This document shows, piece after piece, positions 50,170-59,167 of a DNA stretch of 64,000 nt (positions within the stretch are counted from its first letter, which is position 1; each line of letters begins with the position of its first letter). The stretch is from Pseudomonas canadensis (GTDB taxonomy: Bacteria; Pseudomonadota; Gammaproteobacteria; Pseudomonadales; Pseudomonadaceae). Under the pieces are notes generated by a model that saw nothing but the letters and a program-made list of their open reading frames with translations, had not been told where the DNA came from and made no database searches. Made by a program: the position numbers and the translations under genes. The DNA lies in NCBI RefSeq assembly GCF_000503215.1, contig NZ_AYTD01000017.1, positions 62,001 to 126,000 on the forward strand. The letters are read 5' to 3'.

Positions 50170-51369
50170 TTACGCCGCACTGAACAGCTTGTGCGGATCA
50201 ATCACAAACTTCTTCGGCACGCCCGCATCGAACTCGCCGTAGCCACGTGGCGCATCATCCAGGCTGATCACCTGCACACCCACGATCTCGGCAATGTTGA
50301 TACGGTCCCACATGATCGCCTGCATGAGCGCGCGGTTGTACTTCATCACCGGGGTCTGGCCGGTGTGGAAGCTGTGGGACTTGGCCCAGCCGAGGCCGAA
50401 GCGAATGCTCAGGCTGCCCATCTTGGCGGCGGCATCCACAGCACCTGGATCCTCGGTGACGTACAGGCCAGGAATACCGATCTTGCCGGCCACGCGCACC
50501 ACGCCCATCAGCGAGTTGAGCACAGTGGCCGGGGCTTCGGCTTTCACGCCTTCATGGCCGTGGCCACGGGCTTCGAAGCCAACGGCGTCGACAGCGCAAT
50601 CCACTTCCGGCTCGCCCAGCAGCGCAGCGATCTGTTCGTGCAGCGGGGTGTCGGTGGACAGGTCGGCCACTTCAAAACCCTGGGCCTTGGCGTGAGCCAG
50701 GCGGATGGGGTTGACGTCGCCGATGATCACCACCGCGGCGCCCAACAGGCGTGCAGAGGCGGCAGCGGCCAGGCCGACCGGGCCAGCGCCGGCGATGTAG
50801 ACGGTGCTGCCTGGGCCAACGCCGGCAGTGACGGCGCCGTGGTAGCCCGTCGGGAGGATGTCGGACAGGCAAGTCAGGTCGCGGATTTTTTCCATGGCCT
50901 TGTCGCGGTCCGGCAGTTTCAGCAGGTTGAAGTCGGCATACGGCACCAGCACGTATTCAGCCTGGCCGCCGGTCCAATCGCCCATGTCGACATAACCATA
51001 GGCACCACCGGCACGGGCCGGGTTGACGGTCAGGCATACGCCGGTGTGTTGCTCTTTGCAGGAACGGCAGCGGCCGCAGGCCACGTTGAACGGCACGGAA
51101 ACCAGGTCGCCGATCTTCAGGTTCTCGACGTCGCTGCCCTTCTCGATCACTTCACCGGTAATTTCATGACCGAGCACCAGGCCGGTCTGGGCAGTGGTGC
51201 GGCCGCGCACCATGTGTTGGTCGGAGCCGCAGATGTTGGTGGAGACCACGCGCAGGATGACGCCGTGCTCAATCTTCCTGCCACGGGGGTCCTGCATTTT
51301 GGGATAGTCGATTTTCTGTACTTCGACCTTGCCGTTGCCGAGATACACGACACCACGATTACCAGACAT
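50170..51369 (-). CDS. fdhA: Glutathione-independent formaldehyde dehydrogenase
   Basis: FdhA oxidises formaldehyde to formate with NAD. The 399-residue zinc alcohol dehydrogenase-type protein has catalytic Cys47 in NICGSDQHMVRG, GHEITGEVIEKG, structural-zinc cysteines in CGRCRSCKEQHTGVC and the nucleotide-binding GAGPVGLAAAASARLLGA. It closely fits P. putida formaldehyde dehydrogenase. Its place at the end of the sarcosine cluster fits removal of the formaldehyde made by SoxBDAG and GbcAB. It is separated from purU by 179 nt with a REP pair. Confidence 0.96.
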   Translation of the reverse strand: MSGNRGVVYLGNGKVEVQKIDYPKMQDPRGRKIEHGVILRVVSTNICGSDQHMVRGRTTAQTGLVLGHEITGEVIEKGSDVENLKIGDLVSVPFNVACGRCRSCKEQHTGVCLTVNPARAGGAYGYVDMGDWTGGQAEYVLVPYADFNLLKLPDRDKAMEKIRDLTCLSDILPTGYHGAVTAGVGPGSTVYIAGAGPVGLAAAASARLLGAAVVIIGDVNPIRLAHAKAQGFEVADLSTDTPLHEQIAALLGEPEVDCAVDAVGFEARGHGHEGVKAEAPATVLNSLMGVVRVAGKIGIPGLYVTEDPGAVDAAAKMGSLSIRFGLGWAKSHSFHTGQTPVMKYNRALMQAIMWDRINIAEIVGVQVISLDDAPRGYGEFDAGVPKKFVIDPHKLFSAA

Positions 51370-51474
51370 GCTTTCACCTCGCTGTTGTTTTTATGGAACT
51401 GCGTTGCCCGTTGGGTGGGCAGCGCGTTTAAGTGCTCGGGTACAGATGCTGTTTTTGCGTTGTTGCTGATGGCC

Positions 51475-51547
51475 TCATCGCCGGCAAGCCGGCTCCTACA
51501 GGAGAATGCATTCCAAACTGTAGGAGCTGGCTTGCCTGCGATAGCGA
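51475..51547. repeat. REP inverted-repeat pair
   Basis: CATCGCCGGCAAGCCGGCTC at the left and GGAGCTGGCTTGCCTGCGAT at the right enclose about 20 nt, between purU and fdhA. The core differs from the neighbours (GCCGGCAAGCCGGC). Confidence 0.78.
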
Positions 51548-51548
51548 T

Positions 51549-52406
51549 CTAAAGAACGACCGTGCGATTGGCGTTCAAAAACACCCGCCGCTCAATGTGA
51601 TACCCCACCGCCCGGGCCAATGTCAGCCCTTCAATATCCCGCCCCTTGGCAATCAAATCCTCGGGATAGTGGCTGTGATCCACTACCTCCACGCCCTGGG
51701 CAATGATCGGGCCTTCGTCCAGATCGTTGTTGATGTAATGCGCCGTGGCCCCCACCAACTTCACGCCCTTGTTGTACGCCTGGTGATACGGCTTGGCGCC
51801 CTTGAACCCCGGCAACAACGAGTGGTGAATGTTGATGGCCTTGCCATCCAACTTGCGGCACAGCTCCGGCGACAGCACTTGCATGTAGCGCGCAAGGATC
51901 ACCAATTCCGCGCCGGTGTCTTCCACCACCTGCCACACCTGCCGCTCCTGGGACGGTTTGTCGTTGGGGTCGAGGGGGAAATGGTAGTAGGGAATCTGGT
52001 GCCAGTCGGCCAAAGGCTTGAGATCGGGGTGGTTGGACACCACCGCGACCACGTCCATCGACAATTGGCCGATGCGTTGGCGATACAGCAGATCATTCAG
52101 GCAGTGATCGGCCTTGGAGACCATGATCACCACTTTTGGCCGATAGTTCGGCGCCGTCAGTTCGAAGATCATGCCGAAGGCTTCACCACGGGTGGCCAGG
52201 CCATCGCGGAAGCCTTGTTCGTCAAAACCGTCGGGCTGGCGGAACTCCACGCGAATAAAGAACCGGCCCGAAAGCCGGTCATCGAACGAGTGGTGCTCAG
52301 TAACGTAGCAACCCTGCTCGAACAGGTAGCGGGTGACCGCGTCCACCGTGCCGAGCACGCTGGGGCAGTCGGCGGTCAAAATCCATGTATCAGGTGCGCG
52401 GCTCAT
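51549..52406 (-). CDS. purU: Formyltetrahydrofolate deformylase
   Basis: PurU hydrolyses 10-formyl-THF to formate and THF. The 285-residue protein has an N-terminal ACT domain (ILTADCPSVLGTVDAVTRYL, about 9-28) and a formyltransferase-like hydrolase domain with INIHHSLLPGFKGAKPYHQA and LVGATAHYINNDLDEGPIIA. In the sarcosine cluster it helps recycle C1-folate. It starts 10 nt after soxG, so it belongs to the same operon. It corresponds to the PA5420-type copy. Confidence 0.96.
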   Translation of the reverse strand: MSRAPDTWILTADCPSVLGTVDAVTRYLFEQGCYVTEHHSFDDRLSGRFFIRVEFRQPDGFDEQGFRDGLATRGEAFGMIFELTAPNYRPKVVIMVSKADHCLNDLLYRQRIGQLSMDVVAVVSNHPDLKPLADWHQIPYYHFPLDPNDKPSQERQVWQVVEDTGAELVILARYMQVLSPELCRKLDGKAINIHHSLLPGFKGAKPYHQAYNKGVKLVGATAHYINNDLDEGPIIAQGVEVVDHSHYPEDLIAKGRDIEGLTLARAVGYHIERRVFLNANRTVVL

Positions 52407-52416
52407 GGGGTATTCC

Positions 52417-53049
52417 TCAGGCTTGGACGCTCAGGCCGAATTCGGCGGATGCATCCTGTAACCACAACCACCAGTAATCCGAGAAGCTGCGGCGAATCAG
52501 CAGTTCCCAAGTGTCTTCAGCCGTGTGACGGATCACCAGCTGCGACTTGGCGAACACCGTGCCCACCGCCTTGCCCACCGGGAAGTTGTTGGGGTGCACG
52601 TCGTAGCTGGTGGACTTCATCAGTACATCGCGCACATTCGGGCCGCTGAGTTCGAGGATCTGCTGGCCGCCGCTGACGTTGACGACCTGGATGTGCAACT
52701 CACCCAACGCGGCACGCAGGTTTTGCTCGGCGGCGAATTCTTCACCGCTTGGCACGATCAGCAACCACTCATCCGGGCCGAGCCACTGCAGGCTGGTTTC
52801 ACCCTTGACGATCACTTGCAAGGCGCCGGGCAATTCGATGCCCAGGGCCTTGTGCACGCCGGCAGCGAAGGCTGCGTCATGGCCGTCGCCCCGGATAGTC
52901 AGGTGACCCAGGAGTTTCTTTTCACGCACGGTCACGCCGGCGTTCTTGCGACCCTTGCCGACCAGGCTGGCGAGGTCGGCATGGTGCAGCGACGACTCGG
53001 CCTTGGCGCCGGTGGTGGGGCGTTGTTGGTAAACATTGGCTGCTGTCAT
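52417..53049 (-). CDS. soxG: Sarcosine oxidase gamma subunit
   Basis: The 210-residue SoxG subunit begins MTAANVYQQRPTTGAKAESS and shows the family pieces LQWLGPDEWLLIVPSGEEFA, VVNVSGGQQILELSGPNVRD and FAKSQLVIRHTAEDTWELLI. It is a component of heterotetrameric sarcosine oxidase, oxidising sarcosine to glycine, formaldehyde (captured as methylene-THF) and hydrogen peroxide. A REP pair lies between soxA and soxG, which may change relative expression. Confidence 0.95.
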   Translation of the reverse strand: MTAANVYQQRPTTGAKAESSLHHADLASLVGKGRKNAGVTVREKKLLGHLTIRGDGHDAAFAAGVHKALGIELPGALQVIVKGETSLQWLGPDEWLLIVPSGEEFAAEQNLRAALGELHIQVVNVSGGQQILELSGPNVRDVLMKSTSYDVHPNNFPVGKAVGTVFAKSQLVIRHTAEDTWELLIRRSFSDYWWLWLQDASAEFGLSVQA

Positions 53050-53084
53050 AAAGCACCTGTCTTAATTCTGTTGTGAGGCTACTG

Positions 53085-53157
53085 GCGTCTTCGCGAGCAA
53101 GCCCGCTCCCACATTTGGAATGCGTCCCCCTGTGGGAGCGGGCTTGCTCGCGAAGGC
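53085..53157. repeat. REP inverted-repeat pair between soxA and soxG
   Basis: GCCTTCGCGAGCAAGCCCGC-type arms (left: GTCTTCGCGAGCAAGCCCGC; right ends CGGGCTTGCTCGCGAAGGC) enclose about 20 nt. It sits inside an operon, where such hairpins often stabilise upstream mRNA. Confidence 0.83.
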
Positions 53158-53171
53158 CGCGACTCGGTCCA

Positions 53172-56100
53172 TCAGATATTTTGGCGATCGCCCTTAGGAT
53201 CGAAGAACACCGAGGACACAATCTCCGCCTCGATCACGCTGCCATCCGCTTGCGGTGAAAACACCCGCTCCCCGATGCGCTTCAAGCCACCCTTCACCAC
53301 CGCCATCGCAAACGAATAACCCAGGGAGTTATGCGCATAGCTCGATGTCACGTGGCCGACCATCTTCATCGGAATCGACTGCTTCGGATCAAACACCAAC
53401 TGCGCGCCTTCCGGCAGCCAAACGGTCGGGTCGATCGGCTTCAAGCCCACCAGTTGCTTACGCTCTTCGCGTACGCAGTCTTCACGGTTCATGCCGCGCC
53501 AGCCGATCCACGAGAACGGTTTGGTGCGACCAACGCACCAGCCCATGTTCAGGTCGTCCGGGGTCATCGAGCCGTCAGTGTCCTGGCCGACGATGATGAA
53601 GCCCTTCTCCGCCCGCAGCACGTGCATGGTTTCGGTGCCGTACGGGGTCAGGTTGTATTTCTTGCCGGCGTCGACGATTTTTTCCAGTACGCCCATGGCG
53701 TAGTCGGCCTGCACGTTGACTTCGTACGACAGCTCACCGGTAAACGAGATCCGGAACACACGGGCCGGTACGCCACCGACCAAACCTTCCTTCCAGGTCA
53801 TGAACGGGAAGCCGTCCTTGTCCAGGTCGATGTCGGTGACTTCCGCCAGCAGCTTGCGGCTGTTGGGGCCGGACAGGGTCATGGTCGCCCAGTGGTCCGT
53901 GACCGAGGTGAAGTACACCTTGAGGTCTGGCCATTCGGTCTGCTGGTAGATCTCCAGCCACTGGAGTACGCGGGCGGCGCCGCCGGTGGTGGTGGTCATC
54001 AGGAAGTGGTTGTCGGCGAGACAGGCTGTGACGCCGTCGTCGAAGACCATGCCGTCTTCCTTGCACATCAGGCCGTAGCGCGCCTTGCCCACGTCGAGCT
54101 TGGTCCAGGCGTTGGAGTAGATGCGGTTGAGGAATTCGCGCGCGTCCGGGCCCTGGATGTCGATCTTGCCGAGGGTCGACGCATCCAGCAGGCCGACGCT
54201 GTCGCGCACGGCCAGGCATTCGCGTTTCACCGCCGCATGCAGGTCTTCACCGTTGCGAGGGAAGTACCAAGGGCGCTTCCACTGGCCGACGTCTTCAAAT
54301 TCGGCGCCGTTCTTCACGTGCCAGGCGTGCAGCGCGGTGTAGCGCACCGGCTCGAAGATGTGCCCGCAGTGACGGCCCGCCACCGCGCCGAAGGTCACCG
54401 GCGTGTAGTTGGGACGGAACATGGTGGTGCCCATCTGCGGGATGGTCACGTTCAGCGAACGAGCGGCAATCGCCAGGCCGTTGACGTTGCCCAACTTGCC
54501 CTGGTCGGTGCCGAACCCCAACGCGGTGTAGCGTTTGACGTGCTCCACCGACTCAAACCCTTCACGGGTCGCCAGTTCGATGGCGGCGGCGGTCACGTCG
54601 TTCTGCAGGTCGACGAATTGCTTCGGCGCCCGTGCGGTTGGCTTGTCGTGCGGCACTTGGTAGATCGCCAGCGTCGGCTCTTCCAGGCGGCTCAGGGCTT
54701 TCGGCAAGGTGCCTTCCACTGGCGCAAAACCGGCTTCGCTGGCTGCGCGCACGCCCCCTTCAAAACCGTCTGCCAGGGAATCGCCAAGGCCGTAGACACC
54801 GTTGATACCACCCACGCACACGCGTTTCTGCGGCGCTTCGCCCGGTACAAAACCGAGGATGTCTTCACGCCAGGTCGGCTTGCCGCCCAGGTGCGAAGCC
54901 AGGTGGACCACTGGGCTGTAGCCGCCAGAGCTGGCGACCAGATCGCAATCCAGCCACTCGCCTGGGCTGGTGACTTTGTGCGCTTTCACATCAATCGCAG
55001 CGACGCGGGCAGCAGTGACGTGCTTGCTGCCACGAGCCTCGATCACAGCGCTGCCGGTGAGGATTCGAATACCTTTGGCGCGGGCTTCTTCAACCAGTGC
55101 GCCGCGTGGGTTGTGGCGTACATCAGCCACGGCCACCACTTGCAGGCCGGCGTCGAGCCAGTCCAGCGCAACGCGGTAGGCGTGATCGTTGTTGGTCGAC
55201 AGCACCAGTTTCTTGCCCGGCGCCACGCCATAGCGACGCACGTAAGTAGAAACCGCACCGGCCAGCATGTTGCCCGGCACGTCGTTGTTGCCGTACACCA
55301 GCGGGCGCTCACACGCACCGGTCGCCAGCACGACGCGCTTGGCGCGCACACGGTGGATGCGTTGGCGCACCACACCAATCGGCGCACGGTCACCGAGGTG
55401 GTCGGTGAGGCGTTCGTGAATGGTCAGGAAGTTATGGTCGTGGTAGCCGTTGACGGTAGCGCGGGGCAGCAGCACCACGTCCGGCAGGGCTTTCAATTCA
55501 GCAATGACGCTGGCAACCCATTCAGCGGCTGGCTTGCCGTCGAGGCTTTCGCGCGAGTCCAGCAGCGAACCGCCAAACTCTTCCTGCTCGTCAGCGAGGA
55601 TCACACGGGCACCGCTGCGTGCAGCCGCCAGCGCAGCGGCCAGCCCAGCAGGGCCTGCACCTACGACCAGCACATCGCAGTGACGGTTGAAGTTGTCGTA
55701 GGTGTCCGGATCGTTCTCGGTCGGCGAGCGGCCAAGGCCGGCAGCCTTACGGATGTACTTCTCGTAGGTCATCCAGAACGATTGCGGGTACATGAAGGTT
55801 TTGTAGTAGAAACCCGGTGGCATCAGCTTGCCGCCGACCTTGCCAAGAATGCCCATCACGTCAGTGTTGACGTTCGGCCAGCCGTTGGTACTGGTGGCGA
55901 CCAGGCCTTGGTACAGCGCCTGTTGCGTGGCGCGCACGTTGGGAATCTGGGTAGCTTCGGTGGCGCCGATCTGCAGCACCGCGTTCGGCTCTTCGGCGCC
56001 CGCAGCGAAGATGCCGCGAGGGCGCGAGTACTTGAAGCTGCGGCCGATGATGTCGACGCCGTTGGCCAGCAGGGCGGCGGCCAGTGTGTCACCTTCAAAG

Positions 56101-56189
56101 CCTTTGTAGCTCTGGCCGTTGAAGGTAAACGTCAGGACTTTATTACGGTCGATCCGGCCACCGTTGGACAGGCGATTGGTCTGGCTCAT
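53172..56189 (-). CDS. soxA: Sarcosine oxidase alpha subunit
   Basis: The 1005-residue subunit has an N-terminal 2Fe-2S-like/ubiquitin-like region, a dinucleotide-binding domain (VLVVGAGPAGLAAALAAARS, about residue 173), a second Rossmann region, and a C-terminal aminomethyltransferase-like domain (GLLDASTLGKIDIQGPDARE) that binds folate. This is the standard SoxA plan and length. It starts inside the end of soxD (ATGA overlap). Confidence 0.97.
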   Translation of the reverse strand: MSQTNRLSNGGRIDRNKVLTFTFNGQSYKGFEGDTLAAALLANGVDIIGRSFKYSRPRGIFAAGAEEPNAVLQIGATEATQIPNVRATQQALYQGLVATSTNGWPNVNTDVMGILGKVGGKLMPPGFYYKTFMYPQSFWMTYEKYIRKAAGLGRSPTENDPDTYDNFNRHCDVLVVGAGPAGLAAALAAARSGARVILADEQEEFGGSLLDSRESLDGKPAAEWVASVIAELKALPDVVLLPRATVNGYHDHNFLTIHERLTDHLGDRAPIGVVRQRIHRVRAKRVVLATGACERPLVYGNNDVPGNMLAGAVSTYVRRYGVAPGKKLVLSTNNDHAYRVALDWLDAGLQVVAVADVRHNPRGALVEEARAKGIRILTGSAVIEARGSKHVTAARVAAIDVKAHKVTSPGEWLDCDLVASSGGYSPVVHLASHLGGKPTWREDILGFVPGEAPQKRVCVGGINGVYGLGDSLADGFEGGVRAASEAGFAPVEGTLPKALSRLEEPTLAIYQVPHDKPTARAPKQFVDLQNDVTAAAIELATREGFESVEHVKRYTALGFGTDQGKLGNVNGLAIAARSLNVTIPQMGTTMFRPNYTPVTFGAVAGRHCGHIFEPVRYTALHAWHVKNGAEFEDVGQWKRPWYFPRNGEDLHAAVKRECLAVRDSVGLLDASTLGKIDIQGPDAREFLNRIYSNAWTKLDVGKARYGLMCKEDGMVFDDGVTACLADNHFLMTTTTGGAARVLQWLEIYQQTEWPDLKVYFTSVTDHWATMTLSGPNSRKLLAEVTDIDLDKDGFPFMTWKEGLVGGVPARVFRISFTGELSYEVNVQADYAMGVLEKIVDAGKKYNLTPYGTETMHVLRAEKGFIIVGQDTDGSMTPDDLNMGWCVGRTKPFSWIGWRGMNREDCVREERKQLVGLKPIDPTVWLPEGAQLVFDPKQSIPMKMVGHVTSSYAHNSLGYSFAMAVVKGGLKRIGERVFSPQADGSVIEAEIVSSVFFDPKGDRQNI

Positions 56190-56488
56190 ACCTTCTCTCC
56201 AGAGGCCTTGGCGGTGAATTGTGGCTTCTCACCGATCTTGTAGGTTTCAAGAATTTCGTAGGTCAGGGTGTCGCGGGTCGCGTTGAAGTACTGGCGGCAA
56301 CCGGCGGCGTGGATCCACAGTTCGTGGTGCAGCCCGCGGGGGTTGTCGCGGAAGAACATGTAGTCGCCCCACTCTTCATCGGTGCAGGCATTCGGGTCCA
56401 GCGGGCGCGGGATGTGCGCTTGGCCGGAGGCGTGGAATTCCTCTTCGGAGCGCAGTTCGCCACAGTGAGGACAGAAGATATGCAACAT
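56186..56488 (-). CDS. soxD: Sarcosine oxidase delta subunit
   Basis: The 100-residue subunit has the zinc ligands C6 and C9 (FCPHCGE) and H60 and C64 (IHAAGCRQYF), with EEWGDYMFFRDNPRGLHHEL between. It is a small structural zinc protein of the oxidase. It lies 16 nt after soxB and overlaps soxA by 4 nt. Confidence 0.97.
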   Translation of the reverse strand: MLHIFCPHCGELRSEEEFHASGQAHIPRPLDPNACTDEEWGDYMFFRDNPRGLHHELWIHAAGCRQYFNATRDTLTYEILETYKIGEKPQFTAKASGEKV

Positions 56489-56503
56489 AGGGAATTTCTC
56501 CTG

Positions 56504-57754
56504 TTAGTGGGCGACGGCCGCAGCGCCGTGTTCGTCGATCAACGCACCGTTGTGGAAACGGTCGATGGAAAAAGGTGCGGCCAACGGGTGCATTTCACCC
56601 TTGGCGAGGCTGGCGGCAAACACGTTGCCTGAGCCCGGCGTGGCCTTGAAGCCACCGGTGCCCCAACCGCAGTTGAAAAACATGTTGGGCACTGGGGTCT
56701 TGGAAATGATCGGGCAGGCATCCGGCGTGGTGTCGACGATACCGCCCCACTGGCGGTTCATGCGCACGCGGGACAGCACCGGGAACATCTCGACGATGGC
56801 CTGGATGGTGTGTTCGATCACCGGGTACGAGCCGCGCTGGCCGTAGCCGTTGTAGCCGTCGATACCGGCGCCGATCACCAGGTCGCCCTTGTCGGACTGG
56901 CTGATGTAGCCGTGCACGGCGTTGGACATGATCACGCTGTCGATAATTGGCTTGATCGGCTCCGACACCAACGCTTGCAGCGGGTGGGACTCAATCGGCA
57001 GGCGGAAGCCCGCCAACGACGCCATGTGCCCAGAGTTACCGGCAGTGACCACACCGACGCGCTTGGCGCCGATAAAGCCCTTGTTGGTTTCCACGCCGAT
57101 GCACACACCGTTTTCCTTGCGAAAGCCGATCACTTCGGTCTGCTGGATCAAATCCACGCCGAGGGCGTCAGCCGCACGGGCAAAGCCCCAGGCCACGGCA
57201 TCGTGACGGGCCACGCCGCCGCGACGTTGTACGGTAGCGCCGAGCACCGGGTAGCGGGTGTTCTTGGAGCAATCGAGGTACGGGATCTCGTCGGCCACTT
57301 GCTTGGCGTTGAGCAGTTCGCCGTCCACGCCATTGAGGCGGTTGGCGCTGACGCGGCGCTCGGAATCACGGATGTCTTGCAGGGTGTGGCACAGGTTGTA
57401 GACGCCACGCTGGGAGAACATCACGTTGTAGTTCAGGTCCTGGGACAGGCCTTCCCACAGTTTCATCGCGTGCTCGTACAGGTGGGCCGACTCATCCCAC
57501 AGGTAGTTGGAACGCACGATGGTGGTGTTGCGCGCGGTGTTACCGCCGCCCAGCCAGCCTTTTTCGACCACGGCCACATTGGTGATGCCGTGCTCCTTGG
57601 CCAGGTAGTAGGCGGTCGCCAGACCATGCCCGCCGCCGCCGACAATGACCACGTCGTAGACCTTTTTAGGGGTCGGCGTGCGCCACATTTTCTGCCAGTT
57701 TTCGTGGTGGCTGAGTGAGTGCTTGAAGAGGCCGAAGCCCGAGTAGCGTTGCAT
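56504..57754 (-). CDS. soxB: Sarcosine oxidase beta subunit
   Basis: The 416-residue flavoprotein starts MQRYSGFGLFKHSLSHHENW. It has the FAD-binding motif VVIVGGGGHGLATAYYLAKE (about residue 34) and later GVVTAGNSGHMASLAGFRLP and TPDACPIISKTPVPNMFFNC. It carries the noncovalent FAD and the FMN-linked site of the oxidase. The ATG at 57754 gives the normal length; about 54 in-frame codons upstream run into glyA and are not accepted. Confidence 0.97.
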   Translation of the reverse strand: MQRYSGFGLFKHSLSHHENWQKMWRTPTPKKVYDVVIVGGGGHGLATAYYLAKEHGITNVAVVEKGWLGGGNTARNTTIVRSNYLWDESAHLYEHAMKLWEGLSQDLNYNVMFSQRGVYNLCHTLQDIRDSERRVSANRLNGVDGELLNAKQVADEIPYLDCSKNTRYPVLGATVQRRGGVARHDAVAWGFARAADALGVDLIQQTEVIGFRKENGVCIGVETNKGFIGAKRVGVVTAGNSGHMASLAGFRLPIESHPLQALVSEPIKPIIDSVIMSNAVHGYISQSDKGDLVIGAGIDGYNGYGQRGSYPVIEHTIQAIVEMFPVLSRVRMNRQWGGIVDTTPDACPIISKTPVPNMFFNCGWGTGGFKATPGSGNVFAASLAKGEMHPLAAPFSIDRFHNGALIDEHGAAAVAH

Positions 57755-57776
57755 AGTCATTACTCCAAAACCGCGC

Positions 57777-59030
57777 TCAGCGATAAACCGGGAAATCAGC
57801 GCACAGGGCAGACACGTGCTTGGCCACGTTGGCCTCGACATCGGCATCGCCGAGGTTGTCGAGGATGTCGCAGATCCAGCCAGCCAGTTCGATGCACTGC
57901 GGCACTTTGAAACCACGCGTGGTCACCGCCGGGGTGCCGATGCGCAGACCCGAGGTCACGAATGGCGACTGCGGGTCATTCGGCACGGCGTTCTTGTTGA
58001 CGGTGATGTGGGCGCGGCCCAAGGCGGCATCCGCCTCTTTGCCGGTGAGGCCCTGACGGATCAGGCTGACCAGGAACAGGTGGTTGTCGGTGCCGCCGGA
58101 CACTACATCGTAGCCGCGTTTGATAAACACCTCGGCCATGGCCTGGGCGTTGTCGATCACTTGTTGCTGATAGGCCTTGAAGCCCGGCTCCAGCGCTTCC
58201 TTGAAGCACACGGCCTTGCCGGCGATGACGTGCATCAGCGGGCCACCTTGGGCGCCAGGGAATACGGCGGCGTTGAGTTTCTTTTCGATTTCTTCGTTGG
58301 CCTTGGCCAGGATCAGACCGCCCCGTGGACCGCGCAGGGTCTTGTGGGTAGTGGTGGTGACCACGTCGGCATACGGCAGCGGGTTCGGGTACAGGCCGGC
58401 GGCAACCAGGCCGGCGACGTGGGCCATGTCGACGAACAGCAGTGCGCCCACCTTGTCGGCGATCTGACGGAAACGTGGGAAATCCAGAGTCTTGGAGTAG
58501 GCAGAGAAACCGGCTACGACCATTTTCGGCTTGTGCTCGACGGCCAGGCGCTCGACTTCGTCGTAGTCGATCAGGCCGGTGTCGGTGTTGATGCCGTACT
58601 GCACCGCGTTGTACAGCTTGCCCGAGGACGACACTTTGGCGCCGTGGGTCAGGTGGCCGCCGTGGGCCAGGCTCATGCCGAGAATGGTGTCACCGGCGTT
58701 CAACAGGGCCAGGTACACCGCGCTGTTGGCGGAAGAACCGGAGTGCGGCTGCACGTTGGCGTAATCGGCGCCGAACAATTGCTTGGCGCGTTCGATGGCC
58801 AGGGCTTCGACCTTGTCCACGTGCTCGCAGCCGCCGTAGTAACGCTTGCCTGGGTAGCCTTCGGCGTATTTGTTGGTGAGGCCGCTGCCTTGAGCTTCCA
58901 TCACGCGTTTGCTGGTGTAGTTCTCTGACGCGATCAGCTCGATATGATCTTCCTGACGCTGCTCCTCGGCATTCATCGCCGCCAGCAGTGCGTCGTCATA
59001 TCCCTGAATCTGGTCTTGTTTGCTGAACAT
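57777..59030 (-). CDS. glyA: Serine hydroxymethyltransferase (sarcosine-cluster copy)
   Basis: The 417-residue PLP enzyme shows RQEDHIELIASENYTSKRVM, GSSANSAVYLALLNAGDTIL, and the Schiff-base lysine in VVTTTTHKTLRGPRGGLILA. It interconverts glycine and serine with folate. As the first gene upstream of soxBDAG, it uses the glycine and methylene-THF from sarcosine oxidation. This matches the PA5415 glyA1 position. Confidence 0.97.
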   Translation of the reverse strand: MFSKQDQIQGYDDALLAAMNAEEQRQEDHIELIASENYTSKRVMEAQGSGLTNKYAEGYPGKRYYGGCEHVDKVEALAIERAKQLFGADYANVQPHSGSSANSAVYLALLNAGDTILGMSLAHGGHLTHGAKVSSSGKLYNAVQYGINTDTGLIDYDEVERLAVEHKPKMVVAGFSAYSKTLDFPRFRQIADKVGALLFVDMAHVAGLVAAGLYPNPLPYADVVTTTTHKTLRGPRGGLILAKANEEIEKKLNAAVFPGAQGGPLMHVIAGKAVCFKEALEPGFKAYQQQVIDNAQAMAEVFIKRGYDVVSGGTDNHLFLVSLIRQGLTGKEADAALGRAHITVNKNAVPNDPQSPFVTSGLRIGTPAVTTRGFKVPQCIELAGWICDILDNLGDADVEANVAKHVSALCADFPVYR

Positions 59031-59167
59031 CGCGTCTCTCCCAGCCTTTCGTATTGTTGAGGCCCGTGCAGGGCCCTTTGATGCGATGGTAGGGCTGGCG
59101 TCAGCAGGTCAAATGCCTACGCACGCCACGCAAAGGTGCGTTTACGACATGGAATGAATTCTGCGAC

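Noticed and set aside
53331..56243. 970-codon open frame on the plus strand opposite soxA
   Set aside because: It is the antisense shadow of a well-supported gene in GC-rich DNA; its translation shows no family motif and has the His/Val/Gly/Arg-rich composition typical of such shadows.
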